Positions 48,644-59,040 of a stretch of DNA of 64,000 nt are shown here, in pieces. The DNA is taken from NCBI GenBank assembly GCA_023374025.1, contig SIJG01000117.1, positions 1 through 64,000 of the forward strand, read 5' to 3'. Every line of letters begins with the position of its first letter. Position 1 is the stretch's first letter. The position numbers and the translations under genes were made by a program. The DNA comes from Heterodera schachtii (taxonomy: Eukaryota > Nematoda > Chromadorea > Rhabditida > Heteroderidae). The notes under the pieces are model-generated. The model saw only the letters and a list, made by a program, of their open reading frames with translations, did no database searches and was not told the DNA's origin.

Positions 48644-49218
48644 TTTGCCTTCTAAAGTTTTTTTATATTTTATTATTACGGTTATATAAAACATTTTGTT
48701 TTCATTGGTATTAATATTAATTTCCAATAATTAATTATTTGTCATATTTTATACGAAGCAAAATTTAATTAAAAAGGAAGCAAACGAAAAATGATTACAA
48801 ATCGTAGAAAAAGGAAAATTGAAAGCAATTTGACTTAAATTTCTTTTGGTGAATGCGGAATTTTTCTTTTATGTATACGAAAACAATGGAAACCGATACA
48901 AAAAATATTTGTTTTTCGAATTAATCACATTAATTTAATAAAAATTTATTTATGATAAAAATGGAATTTGTATAAGTGAATAGAAGCAAATCATGAAAAA
49001 ATTAACAAAACGATTAGGTTATCAAGTGCGGGATGTGTAGTTTTTAATAAAAGACCAATTCAATTAACCATACTTATTCTGCTGGACTCATTACAATTCT
49101 TTATGCGTCAATATCATACATATCCAGGGTTTTATGCTTCAAAATAGAACTCGTTGGTCAATAAAATGAAATCACAGCTTAATATAACATTTTTTAAATT
49201 TTAACTTAATATCATAGT
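48644..49218. other. Upstream region of protease C
   Basis: AT-rich, with no recognised motif or gene. Confidence 0.5.
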
Positions 49219-49226
49219 ATCCAAAC

Positions 49227-50288
49227 TAGAGACCGGACGGGATCGGGATCCCGCGGGATTAAATTCGGGGTCCCGAGATCGGGATCCGTCCCGAGTGATT
49301 TTTTAAATTCATCGGGATTCATCGGGATCAGGATTTCATCGGGATCTCGAAGCGGGATCCCTCCCGACCATTTTACCAATTCCGCGGGATCCCACGGGAT
49401 TGAAGTCACGATAATTTTTCGAAAAATCTCCATTTTTTAATTAAGGTCTTGAATTTAAATTTCAAAAATATTGTTATTTGCTAATTTTTCTTAAAAATGC
49501 CAAAAAATTTTGACGTGTCTCCAGAATTCCAATAAAATTTTTCAAAATTTGACGCAAAAGCTGCCATTATTTTGTGAATTTTATTTCTTTCAAAAAAAGA
49601 ATTATCAAAAATTATTTTTCTTAAATTTTCTAAGAATTTGTCCAAAAAACCAGAATAAAAATTGTTGTCAGTGCCTATCTGCATCGCCAGACCCAAAACC
49701 CCATTATTTTCTTACAAATTAGATATCAAATTCTTCAGAATACTTTTTTGAAAAAATTTGCTGCAAAAAAAAATTCTTAAAAATCGGATTTTTTCATTCC
49801 GATGCATTTTACGACTTGCTAATTTTTCACAAAATTGTTAAAAATGATCATAGGATGCTAAAATACAAAAATTAATATTGATTGATTAAATTCTAAACAA
49901 ACTATTTTAAAGCTATGTTGTTAAATGTTTTAATTTTTGGTCCTAAAATCTGATTTTTTGGGCATGACATTCTAATTTTGAAAAATTTCTATAAAAACCT
50001 AATATCATTTCATCCCTATTTTTCTCGGTCGAATTGATCTATTATAAATATTAGATAAGCATTTGAACAAAACTTGGCACAAAACGTAAAAAAACGAGTT
50101 TTAGCAAATCCCGATAATTCCGCTGGGTCCCGAAAAAAATCTTCGGGATTGATCGGGATCGGGATTCGGTCGGGATCCCGACTCGGGGTCCGTCCCGATC
50201 TTTTTTCCAAAATGTTCGGGATTGATCGGGATCGGGATTCAGTCGGGATGTACTCGGGATCCCTCCGACCCCAGTTGTCCGGTCTCTG
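49227..50288. mobile_element. hAT-type element with GGGATC-rich ends
   Basis: Begins TAGAGACCGGAC and ends GTCCGGTCTCTG, with a perfect 8-bp duplication ATCCAAAC (49219-49226 and 50289-50296). Both subterminal regions are full of CGGGATCGGGAT-like repeats facing inward. A truncated relative is at 1796-2107. No transposase frame was seen. It abuts the left arm of the large inverted repeat. Confidence 0.85.
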
Positions 50289-50306
50289 ATCCAAACTGTT
50301 TAATAC

Positions 50307-51784
50307 ATACTATCTTTATAATTATTTATATAGAGCATAATTATCAACAATAAAACAAATGTTTTTTATATTTCAACAAAATTGATGCTGATAATTTTTG
50401 AAAGTTAATTATCATCGATTTCTGAGACAAACGCTCGAGTTTACGAATAATTCCAAGTGAATATTTATTATAAAAGAAGAAAGATGATATTTATCGAACC
50501 TGTTTCGTATTCAAAAGCTTAATTAACGAACTTTGGAAAGCTTTTTTGGCCGCTTCACTGCCTCGGACGGGCGCTTTGCGAAAAATGCGGATTATTTTTC
50601 ATAACATAGGAATTTAGTAGGGTTGCAACCCCGACCCCGCCCCGACACCGAATTTTTGTTGGGGAAAGGCAAAAAATTTAAACAAAATTTGAATTTTTTT
50701 AACCATTTTGTCAAATTATATTAAATAAAGTAAATATGCTTTTGTGTATTCATGTGTATTGTATGGTATAGTGGCTAGTGCTTCAACAGTAACAGTACTT
50801 TTATTATTAGTTCGATACCTGTTGACGTTTTCTTTTGAATTACTTAAATTTTTTTGGGTTAATAGACATTTATTGAAATTAAAAAGTTTAATTTTCCTTG
50901 ACTAAATCATGAAAATTAATATATTTTAAAATATTTTTACAAAATACCGAACGAAGAAAAGCAAAAATTAATCGGAAAATCTTAATTTTTTGCTGATTAC
51001 CAGTTCGGTGAAATTAAAAAATTTCCGATAAAGGGCAACCAAAATCGATTCTGCGATATTTACGAGGACTACAGCACATATCGAGAATACGAAAATTTGT
51101 TCCAGCGAAATACAAACCCGTCAAAAGGGGTACTCAAAAAACCATCAAAATAAAAAAAATTTTTGATGTTGCCTTTACTCAAAAGCAATCAAATTTTAAT
51201 TCTTAATATCATTCAGTAGCCCTAAATGTTTTCTATTATCCTGCAAAATTTCTAAAAGTTTGGTCAAGTTTCAAGAAAGTTATGACCAAAAATGTTCAAG
51301 AAAATTTGCTTTTTTGATTTTCTTAGGTTATAACTTTTTTGAAACTTAATGAGTTTTTTTTGACATTTTGTAAGATAAAAGAAAACACTTAGAGCTACCG
51401 AATTACCAAGAATTTTAAAAGATGTTGCTTTTGGGCGACGTTATGAATAATTTTCTCTCAAAATTTTTCCATTTAATGGTTTTTGACCAAAGTCCGTTAT
51501 GAAAAATTTTTGTCAACATTTTTTTGATGTTTTTTTGAGTAACGACCCGCACCAATGCAACAAGTATTTGGGGAACATTCACCCATATTAGACGAGGATT
51601 TAAATTTTAAAGACATCATAAAGAGCTGAAAGAAATCTTTGGTGGCACAATATTGAAAAAGCCCCAAGTCAATTAATTAGTTATGGATTTCGCTTTTAAG
51701 TCAGTACCGAGTACAAAAAATCAAGATGAAATTGAAAAGAAAGAGGTAAATGCATAAGCATTCACTTTTGTCGCCGTTTGGATG
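50307..51784 (+). repeat. Left arm of large inverted repeat
   Basis: From TACTATCTTTATAATTATTT onward this arm matches the complement of 57153-59040 almost base for base, ending at GTCGCCGTTTGGATG. It contains a SINE-like copy (50765-50830) and several coding-like pieces: RFCDIYEDYSTYREYENLFQ near 51035-51095, MQQVFGEHSPILDEDLNF at 51556-51610, and MDFAFKSVPSTKNQDEIEKK from 51683. These are not joined by clear introns and the middle one is frameshifted, so they look like remains of a gene. Confidence 0.85.
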
Positions 51785-52262
51785 GTGCTGTGTCGTTACT
51801 TAAAAACCCATCATAATGGGCAATACTTAAAACCATCATAATGAAATTTGGTCGTTACTTAAAAAATTATCATAACAAAAAATCAATATTCCTTTAATTA
51901 ATTATATGATTATAATTTGAAATTACATGAGTTAATTACAATTGAAACCCAATAATTATTTATTTATCCCTTTTATTTTTATTATTTTCCTCAAATTCAC
52001 ACATTTTTATTTGGAATAAAATTTATCGATTGTTTTAGCATTAATTTTAAAAAATATTTCAGCCTTGCTTAAGGGCAAACAACAAGCATTTTAAGCAATC
52101 AACATGGAGAAATGTTCAAAGGGGCCAAGCTTGTGGGACGATGAGACAAAATAATTAATATGTTAATGCACCTCGATTTTTGGCACAAGGAATGGTCAAG
52201 GAAATTTAAAGGAGTTGATTGAACCAAATTTTACTCGTCGGTCAAAAATTCGTAAATTCAGG
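51785..52262. other. Spacer between inverted arm and receptor unit
   Basis: CGTTACTTAAAAA and CATCATAATG phrases repeat near 51795-51890. From about 52130 it aligns with 43550 onward, the edge of the receptor-bearing duplicate. Confidence 0.4.
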
Positions 52263-52270
52263 GAAATTTG

Positions 52271-52841
52271 GGTAAATATTGATCATATGGCCCAGAGCCG
52301 AAAATGGTCGAAATTACCAATCGATAGCTCTCGGTCTGTAATGGAAGAATCCGAAAGATTTTTTTTGCGGAAACCAATCCCTGAAGAGTTACAGACCCGG
52401 GACTGAAATGGCCAAATGGCTTTGGGACTGAACCGTCCACTGACTTAAAATGCATGGAATTGCGATAAAATGCATATGAATCGATTCCGCACGGTCCGCT
52501 ATAAATTCAATTTTTCAAATTTGACGAATTTTTTTTTTTGACTGAACCGATTTTGAGGGGACCTATAACTTTTGTTAATTTCTTTTTTATCCAAAAATTC
52601 CTTCGTATTAACAGACGATGAGGAATCGATTCATATGCATTTTATCGCAATTCCATGCATTTTAAGTCAGTGGACGGTTCAGTCCCAAAGCCATTTGGCC
52701 ATTTCAGTCCCGAGTCTGTAACTCTTCAGGGATTGGTTTCCGCAAAAAATTCTTTCGGATTCTTCCATTACAGACCGTGAGCTATCGATTGGTATATATT
52801 TCGACCATTTTCGGCTCTGGGCCATATGATCAATATTTTCC
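52271..52841. mobile_element. Fold-back element with 8-bp TSD
   Basis: Ends GGTAAATATTGATCAT and, complemented, GGAAAATATTGATCAT. Inverted arms of about 215 bases (52274-52488 and 52622-52838) are nearly identical, with a 133-base spacer. A perfect 8-bp duplication GAAATTTG (52263-52270 and 52842-52849) marks the insertion. Copy 1 of the duplicated unit (43680) lacks it. It belongs with 35264-36180. Confidence 0.9.
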
Positions 52842-52849
52842 GAAATTTG

Positions 52850-53062
52850 CTTTTTGGAGTCCGAATCATCATCCCGACAAAACTCCGCCAGTGCATTCTC
52901 GCTGCTCTTCATTTATCCACACGAAATCGTCCGAATTCTCGCTCGGCAATTCGTTTATGTTCGAAAATAAATTGAATAAGAAATTGTGCCTGTTGTTCCC
53001 TTGCAGCGAAGGTGCCAACAAAACGTGCCACTTCGTCCATGGCCGCGTCGCACGAAATCTAT
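52850..53062 (+). CDS. 3' end of unknown gene (copy 2), intact frame
   Basis: The plus strand stays open through SSFIHTKSSEFSLGNSFMFE, then NKLNKKLCLLFPCSEGANK and HFVHGRVARNL, to TGA at 53060-53062. Unlike copy 1 at 43824 there is no frameshift. A possible acceptor TTGCAG (to 53007) offers an alternative short exon in the same frame. The upstream part is cut off by the fold-back element. Family not recognised. It may be only a fragment carried along by duplication. Confidence 0.35.
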
Positions 53063-53470
53063 GAACTTTTTCAGGACTGTGTGCCGATGGCAACTAATAA
53101 CTTTTCTTAAGGTCTAAAATAAGAACAACTTTTCTTCTTTAAACCCAGAAAAGCAGGCGTACTAATTTAAACCCCTTTTTTAATGAACCATTATTTCAGT
53201 TGAAGAAGCAACAATTTGACACCTAAAAATAATTTAGTGGAATGCAACATTGAAACTTTTTCTAAAACATGAATTCAACAACAAAAAAACAAAAAGACAA
53301 TTAGCATTTAATTCAATGCATTTATTACACATGCGGTTTTTTGTTTTTAAGTAACGTATTTATTGGTTTTTTGTGTGCAAAATTCTAAATATAAAAAAGT
53401 AAAATATATTAATTACTTTCTAATTTTAAAAATAAAGAATAAACATTCATTTATCGTTGACAAAATTTCA

Positions 53471-54953
53471 TTAATGTTTACTACTGTCAAGTATTCTTGA
53501 TTGTGAGATTACACGAATAGGTGGCCCATTTTGCTGAGGTGCCACTTGATTTTGGTTGGGAGTTTGTTTGAAGATAAATGGAAATTCCTTTTGAAAAGCC
53601 TGTCGATACTCCGTACTAAAAATTAAAAATTATATATTAAAACATTTTCAATTAAAATGACACCTCGTAAAATATAAAATTGGTCCGTTTGACGCTGCGG
53701 CAATGTTCAAAGGAATTGCGGCCATTAAAGCGCAGAAAAAAGTATTGACTGGACAAGTAATTGAGGGAGCTAATAGGAAGTAAGCAATTGATGTGATAAA
53801 ATAACCGCCGATATTCACAGTGATAATGCAAAAAAGGGCACGAAAAGTGCGACGATTAAACGAATTAGCGGACGGCAAACCTATTTTTTTAAATTTTAAT
53901 TACCATTTATTAGGTTGAATCGCAGGATCAATAAACACAAGTAAAAACACAAAATTTTCGATAAAAATACCGGCGGTGTATCATATTTAATATGTTTTAC
54001 CTGATGCTTTTATACGTATTGTAATGCCAAGAAAGAGATAAATGGCAACAGTCATTAAAGTAAACAAGTTAGTTATTGTAACAAACAGCGGAATGATCTG
54101 AAAAATATAACACAGTTAAAATATCCGACAAAAAAGTTGCCATAAATGAAAATTTTTGTTAAAAATGCCAAAGGATTTATGAAATCTATCAGAACGAAAC
54201 AATATTAATTATTACCCTTAAGGCATCTGTGTATGAACCAGTGACCATTAGATCGCCGTCCTGTTTTGCTCCTTGGTAACTCACAACAGAGAAAAGGAAT
54301 CCGTACGATACGGAAATGACAGTAATCATTGCCAAATACAGTCGCGTTTTTAGTTTATCGTGACTAAAATTAGTAATTAAAAATTAAATTAGTAAAAATT
54401 TTTTTTACATTTCTGAAAAAGCAATTCCGATTAGTCGGTCAATGCCAGTGAAAAACATCGTTGGAGTAATTCCTCCTGAATTATATTTAAAATATTTTTT
54501 GAATTATTATGATTAATTTTTTTAAATTTATTTACCGAGTCCAATTGTTGGAATGAATAAAATTTTTGCTGCCAGACGATTCTCAATGAAATTCCGTCCA
54601 GAAAATGCGATGTACACAAACAAGAATTGGCCACTTTGATGAAGCAATTCAAAAAGGGAACAAAGTGCCAAAAGATAATTAACGGTGCCACGGAATGACC
54701 TAATTAATGTTTTTCAAAAACTTAAATATTCGCAAGGCTATCATTAAGCACATACTTTGTTAACAAAGTCACAAGAATGACAGAAGAATTCAAAACAATC
54801 CCAGCTGTAGCGATGAGTGCGTAAATAAATGCGCATCCAATTAGTGACCAGCTGGGATTGGCATCTTTGAAGGCCAAATAAAACTAAATTTAAAATTATT
54901 TCAAAATAATTTAATTACAGTAATGATACCGTGTTGTTCGCTGAGGCATTCAT
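53471..54953 (-). CDS. srsx-like seven-transmembrane chemoreceptor (copy 2, intact)
   Basis: Eight exons join cleanly: 54930-54953, 54756-54883, 54536-54699, 54409-54475, 54216-54363, 54001-54097, 53664-53880 and 53471-53615, giving 329 residues. The short N-terminus MNASANNT has two N-glycosylation sites. Hydrophobic segments fall at about 20-45, 53-78, 88-115, 130-155, 178-205, 220-248 and 252-280, as expected for a serpentine receptor. GIDRL (116-120) stands at the DRY position after segment 3. NGPILYFTSTEYRQAF in segment 7 and the following tail resembles the NPxIYxxxSxEYR signature of nematode class srsx. Such receptors sense small molecules in chemosensory neurons through G proteins; the ligand is unknown. 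It is the only one of three copies without a frameshift. It lies inside a block bounded by large inverted repeats, with an LTR-type insertion upstream. Confidence 0.8.
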
Positions 54954-55206
54954 TTAAGCTTTTTTAAAATTTAATAATGCCAATGGCAATGATGAAATTG
55001 GTTGAAAAAGTGCATGTTCGTTATACTTAAAATTTAATTAATTTTTTTTTTGAATCGGAAATGTTTATGATTTTCTGTCCGTCCATCGGTTCTCCGAAAA
55101 TTTTTTAGTATTCCATTTAATAATTAATTTTTAATTAATGGTGGCAAAAAGTAATTTAATTTGAATGAGAACTAAAAATTCAGCAGCTGTTAATTTTATG
55201 AAATTA
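54954..55206. other. Upstream region of receptor copy 2
   Basis: Aligns with the region before copies 1 and 3, which suggests a conserved promoter. The LTR-type element splits this region at 55212; the rest continues at 56207. Confidence 0.5.
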
Positions 55207-55211
55207 CAGCC

Positions 55212-56206
55212 TGTCGGCAAAGCGGTGCCGAAGGAAGAAGAGAAATTGGAAAAGTGAAAAGGAGAAAATGAAAAAGAGAGAGAGAGAGAAAATGGAAGAA
55301 AATTAAGGAAGAATAATTTAATTGATTTTAATTGGAGTAATTTAATATTTGTAATTGATTTTATTATTTCTATCTAAATTGTGATATTTTGCATTCACTG
55401 TGATTTTCGTGCTTAGTATTAGTCACTCTTTTTTGTTGTTGATCGTTCTGTCTAAATTGCTCCACCTCCGCTTTTCCTCTCTATTTAAACACGCACGTTT
55501 TTCACTTCACCACATTCTTTTCATCTGACATCTTATTCATCTTATATTATTTATATTTATTAAATAAACTTCTTTCTTATTTGGGAATTATTTCCCCCCG
55601 TCTTCCACCCCGCCCTCTCTCCCTCTCGCCTTCCCACTTTTTGCCCCCATTTCGCCGTCCGAGCCAACAAGCGAAATGTGCGACTTCACGGATCTGAGCT
55701 GAGCCGAAGTGGTGCGAATCGTCTCGGTGCCTACAATGGGAGTGCCCGTGGCCCAACTGTCTCCGAGCTGTACCGCTCTCGACATGGCATCACTCTTCGG
55801 CACCCCTCTGCCCCATGCTTGATGGAGCCCGGCGGGAATGGACACCATGACTTCTTTCCCATCGAAATGATTACGCGTCGTGGCCCTGTAATTGATTTTA
55901 TTATTTCTATCTAAATTGTGATATTTTGCATTCACTGTGATTTTCGTGCTTAGTATTAGTCACTCTTTTTTGTTGTTGATCGTTCTGTCTAAATTGCTCC
56001 ACCTCCGCTTTTCCTCTCTATTTAAACACGCACGTTTTTCACTTCACCACATTCTTTTCATCTGACATCTTATTCATCTTATATTATTTATATTTATTAA
56101 ATAAACTTCTTTCTTATTTGGGAATTATTTCCCCCCGTCTTCCACCCCGCCCTCTCTCCCTCTCGCCTTCCCACTTTTTGCCCCCATTTCGCCGTCCGAG
56201 CCAACA
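55212..56206 (+). mobile_element. LTR-type retroelement remnant carrying host-like sequence
   Basis: A 458-bp first repeat (55212-55669) starts TGTCGG and ends CCAACA. Its last 320 bases recur, apparently unchanged, at 55887-56206. The element is flanked by a 5-bp duplication CAGCC (55207-55211 and 56207-56211), and the homologous site before receptor copy 1 (about 46245) shows the empty form. Within the repeat, TATTTAAA is followed by AATAAA, as in U3 and R regions read on the plus strand. The second repeat lacks its first 138 bases. The 217-base interior has no gag or pol; it encodes an Argonaute-like segment. Identical repeats argue for a young insertion. Confidence 0.8.
55670..55886 (+). 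pseudogene. Argonaute PAZ-domain fragment inside LTR element
   Basis: The plus-strand frame from 55678 stays open through the interior and encodes RGPTVSELYRSRHGITLRHP, then SAPCLMEPGG and HHDFFPIEMI. This follows the end of the Argonaute PAZ domain: a Thr/Ser-Val and aromatic helix, (Y/H)GIxLxxPxxPCL, then a loop and a (F/L)PIE strand. The fragment is about 65 codons and ends where the truncated second repeat begins. GC content is far above the surroundings. It is likely part of an exon copied from a host Argonaute (possibly a worm-specific WAGO) into the element. Recognition is by pattern only. It is not a working Argonaute. Confidence 0.6.
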
Positions 56207-56211
56207 CAGCC

Positions 56212-57152
56212 CTTATTTCTTAAATAATTAAATTGCGCTTTTTGTCGGTGTTTGTTTAGTTTCTTAAATCTGACAAATGGTAAAAAATTAAAAATGACAT
56301 TAAATATTTGAACATGCAATAAAATTCATAAAATCACTGACTGCTAATTTAATACACATAAACAGATACAGGCTGGGATTTTTATGTTTTAACATATTTA
56401 TTTGAGAATATGCTAACGCATGAAAGCTCAAAAAAAGCATTTTTACCAGTTTTCTTTTCAATCAGAGCGAGTTTTTTTAGGAAATAAAAAACATATTTTG
56501 GATTTTTTTTTCTTAATACACACATATTTTGGGTGTTTGACTGTTTTTGACACATATTTTGGCGATTTTTTGAAAAAATTTGAATTTTTTTATTACAAAA
56601 TTAGCCTTTTTGGCATCAAAATCTTGGCAAAATGTCCAAATTTTTTCTTTTTTTTTTGAGCTATTTTATGACTTTTTTCACTTTTAGGCCAAAATTTGAA
56701 TTTTGGCGAAGAAATTCCGTAAAATAATTATAAATCTTAGAAAGTGAGAAAAAGATGTACTCTAAACAGCATTGAAACATTTTGATTTCCAAATGTGCTA
56801 ACAAATGGATAAAAAATGAGGTTTTTTTTTTTGAGAAATCCACTTATTTTTTGACCATTTGTGTTCTAATTTTTGTGACATCTTTTGGGGTTTTTAGGAC
56901 ATATTTTGGAGGTTTTTTGGCACATATATATTATATATATATATATATATGTGCATATTTTGGCGGTTTTTATAGCGTACTGCATGACCGGTTTTATTAA
57001 CCGGTACCCCCTGTTTTCGGATTTTGTGTTTCCCATTCTATTCAAAATTAAAACAAACGTTCTAGATTTGGTGTCATAGTTGAGTGAAGAGGCGGCAGCT
57101 GTGAAGCGCAACGAAAGAATGGATCGGCACTCTTCATCCAAACGTTCATCTT
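56212..57152. other. Repeat fragments before the right inverted arm
   Basis: The first part continues the receptor upstream region. A dispersed repeat starts CAGGCTGGGATTTTTATG (about 56371) and shares GAGAATATGCTAACGCATGA with 46328. A TATATA microsatellite lies near 56930-56950. From 57060 to 57152 the minus strand reads on from the right arm (KMNVWMKSADPFFRCASQL), coding-like but unassigned. Confidence 0.45.
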
Positions 57153-59040
57153 CATCCAAACGGCGACAAAAGTGAATGCTTTCACCTCTTTCTTTTCAAT
57201 TTCATCTTGATTTTTTGTACTCGGTACTGACTTAAAAGCGAAATCCATAACTGATTAATTGACTTGGGGCTTTTTCAATATTGTGCCACCAAAGATTTCT
57301 TTCAGCTTTTTATGATGTCTTTAAAATTTAAATCCTGGTCTAATGTGGTAAAGCGAAATCCATAACTAATTAATTGACTTGGGGCTTTTCCAATATGGCG
57401 TTTTGTGCCACCAAAGATTTCTTTCAGCTCTTTATGATGTCTTTAAAATTTAAATCCTCGTCTAATATGGGTGAATGTTCCTCAAATACTTGTTGCATTG
57501 GTGCGGGTCGTTACTCAAAAATCATCAAAATGGCGTTACTCAAAAAAACATCAAAAAAATGTTGATAAAAATTTTTCATAACTTCACTTAAAATGAATCA
57601 AATTATATAATCTTGATATTATTCGATAGCCTTTTCAACTTCTTTCTCTTAGTTCGATTCCCTTCATGTGAGTTAAATATTTCCCCAGCGGCACATGTCG
57701 GCACCAATCAAGGTCCGGTCCCGGCTTCTCGGGTCTCTGCAAATCCTAGTACTGGTTTTTTTGGTTTCGGGATTCGGTTTTCAGGCCGGGTCAGAAAAAA
57801 ACAATTTATACGAACAAAATTAAAATTTACCATATATTGGAAGGTGCTGGGACGTTGGTCAAAAACCATTAAATGGAAAAATTTTGAGAGAAAATTATTC
57901 ATAACGTCGCCCAAAAGCAACATCTTTTAAAATTCTTGGTAATTCGGTAGCTCTAAGTGTTTTCTTTTATCTTACAAAATTTCAAAAAAAACTCATTAAG
58001 TTTCAAAAAAGTTATAACCTAAGAAAATCAAAAAAGCAAATTTTCTTGAGCATTTTTGGTCATAACTTTCTTGAAACTTGACCAAACTTTTAGAAATTTT
58101 GCAGGATAATAGAAAACATTTAGGGCTACTGAATGATATTAAGAATTAAAATTTGGTTGCTTTTGAGTAAAGGCAACATCAAAATTTTTTTTTATTTTGA
58201 TGGTTTTTTGAGTAACCCCTTTTGACGGGTTTGTATTTCGCTGGAACAAATTTTCGTATTCTCGATATGTGCTGTAGTCCTCATAAATATCGCAGAATCG
58301 ATTTTGGTTGCCCTTTATCGGAAATTTTTTAATTTCACCGAACTGGTAATCAGCAAAAAATTAAGATTTTCCGATTAATTTTTGCTTTTCTTCGTTCGGT
58401 ATTTTGTAAAAATATTTTAAAATATATTAATTTTCATGATTTAGTCAAGGAAAATTAAACTTTTTAATTTCAATAAATGTCTATTAACCCAAAAAAATTT
58501 AAGTAATTCAAAAGAAAACGTCAACAGGTATCGAACTAATAATAAAAGTACTGTTACTGTTGAAGCACTAGCCACTATACCATACAATACACATGAATAC
58601 ACAAAAGCATATTTACTTTATTTAATATAATTTGACAAAATGGTTAAAAAAATTCAAATTTTGTTTAAATTTTTTGCCTTTCCCCAACAAAAATTCGGTG
58701 TCGGGGCGGGGTCGGGGTTGCAACCCTACTAAATTCCTATGTTATGAAAAATAATCCGCATTTTTCGCAAAGCGCCCGTCCGAGGCAGTGAAGCGGCCAA
58801 AAAAGCTTTCCAAAGTTCGTTAATTAAGCTTTTGAATACGAAACAGGTTCGATAAATATCATCTTTCTTCTTTTATAATAAATATTCACTTGGAATTATT
58901 CGTAAACTCGAGCGTTTGCCTCAGAAATCGATGATAATTAACTTTCAAAAAATTATCAGCATCAATTTTGTTGAAATATAAAAAACATTTGTTTTATTTT
59001 TGATAATTATGCTATATATAAATAATTATAAAGATAGTAT
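57153..59040 (-). repeat. Right arm of large inverted repeat
   Basis: Complement of 50307-51784, about 410 bases longer. The extra length comes from an internal direct duplication of about 115 bases (near 57248-57475) and an insert of about 240 bases at about 57600-57840. The coding-like piece RFCDIYEDYSTYREYENLFQ is kept with a synonymous TAC/TAT difference. An inverted SINE-like copy is at 58515-58580. Confidence 0.85.

Noticed and set aside
50765..50830. Functional tRNA gene
   Set aside because: A/B-box-like sequences are present, but acceptor, anticodon and T stems do not pair.
55588..55935. Minus-strand frame across the LTR element interior
   Set aside because: It is the shadow of the plus-strand PAZ-like frame and runs into LTR sequence; it shows no protein motif.
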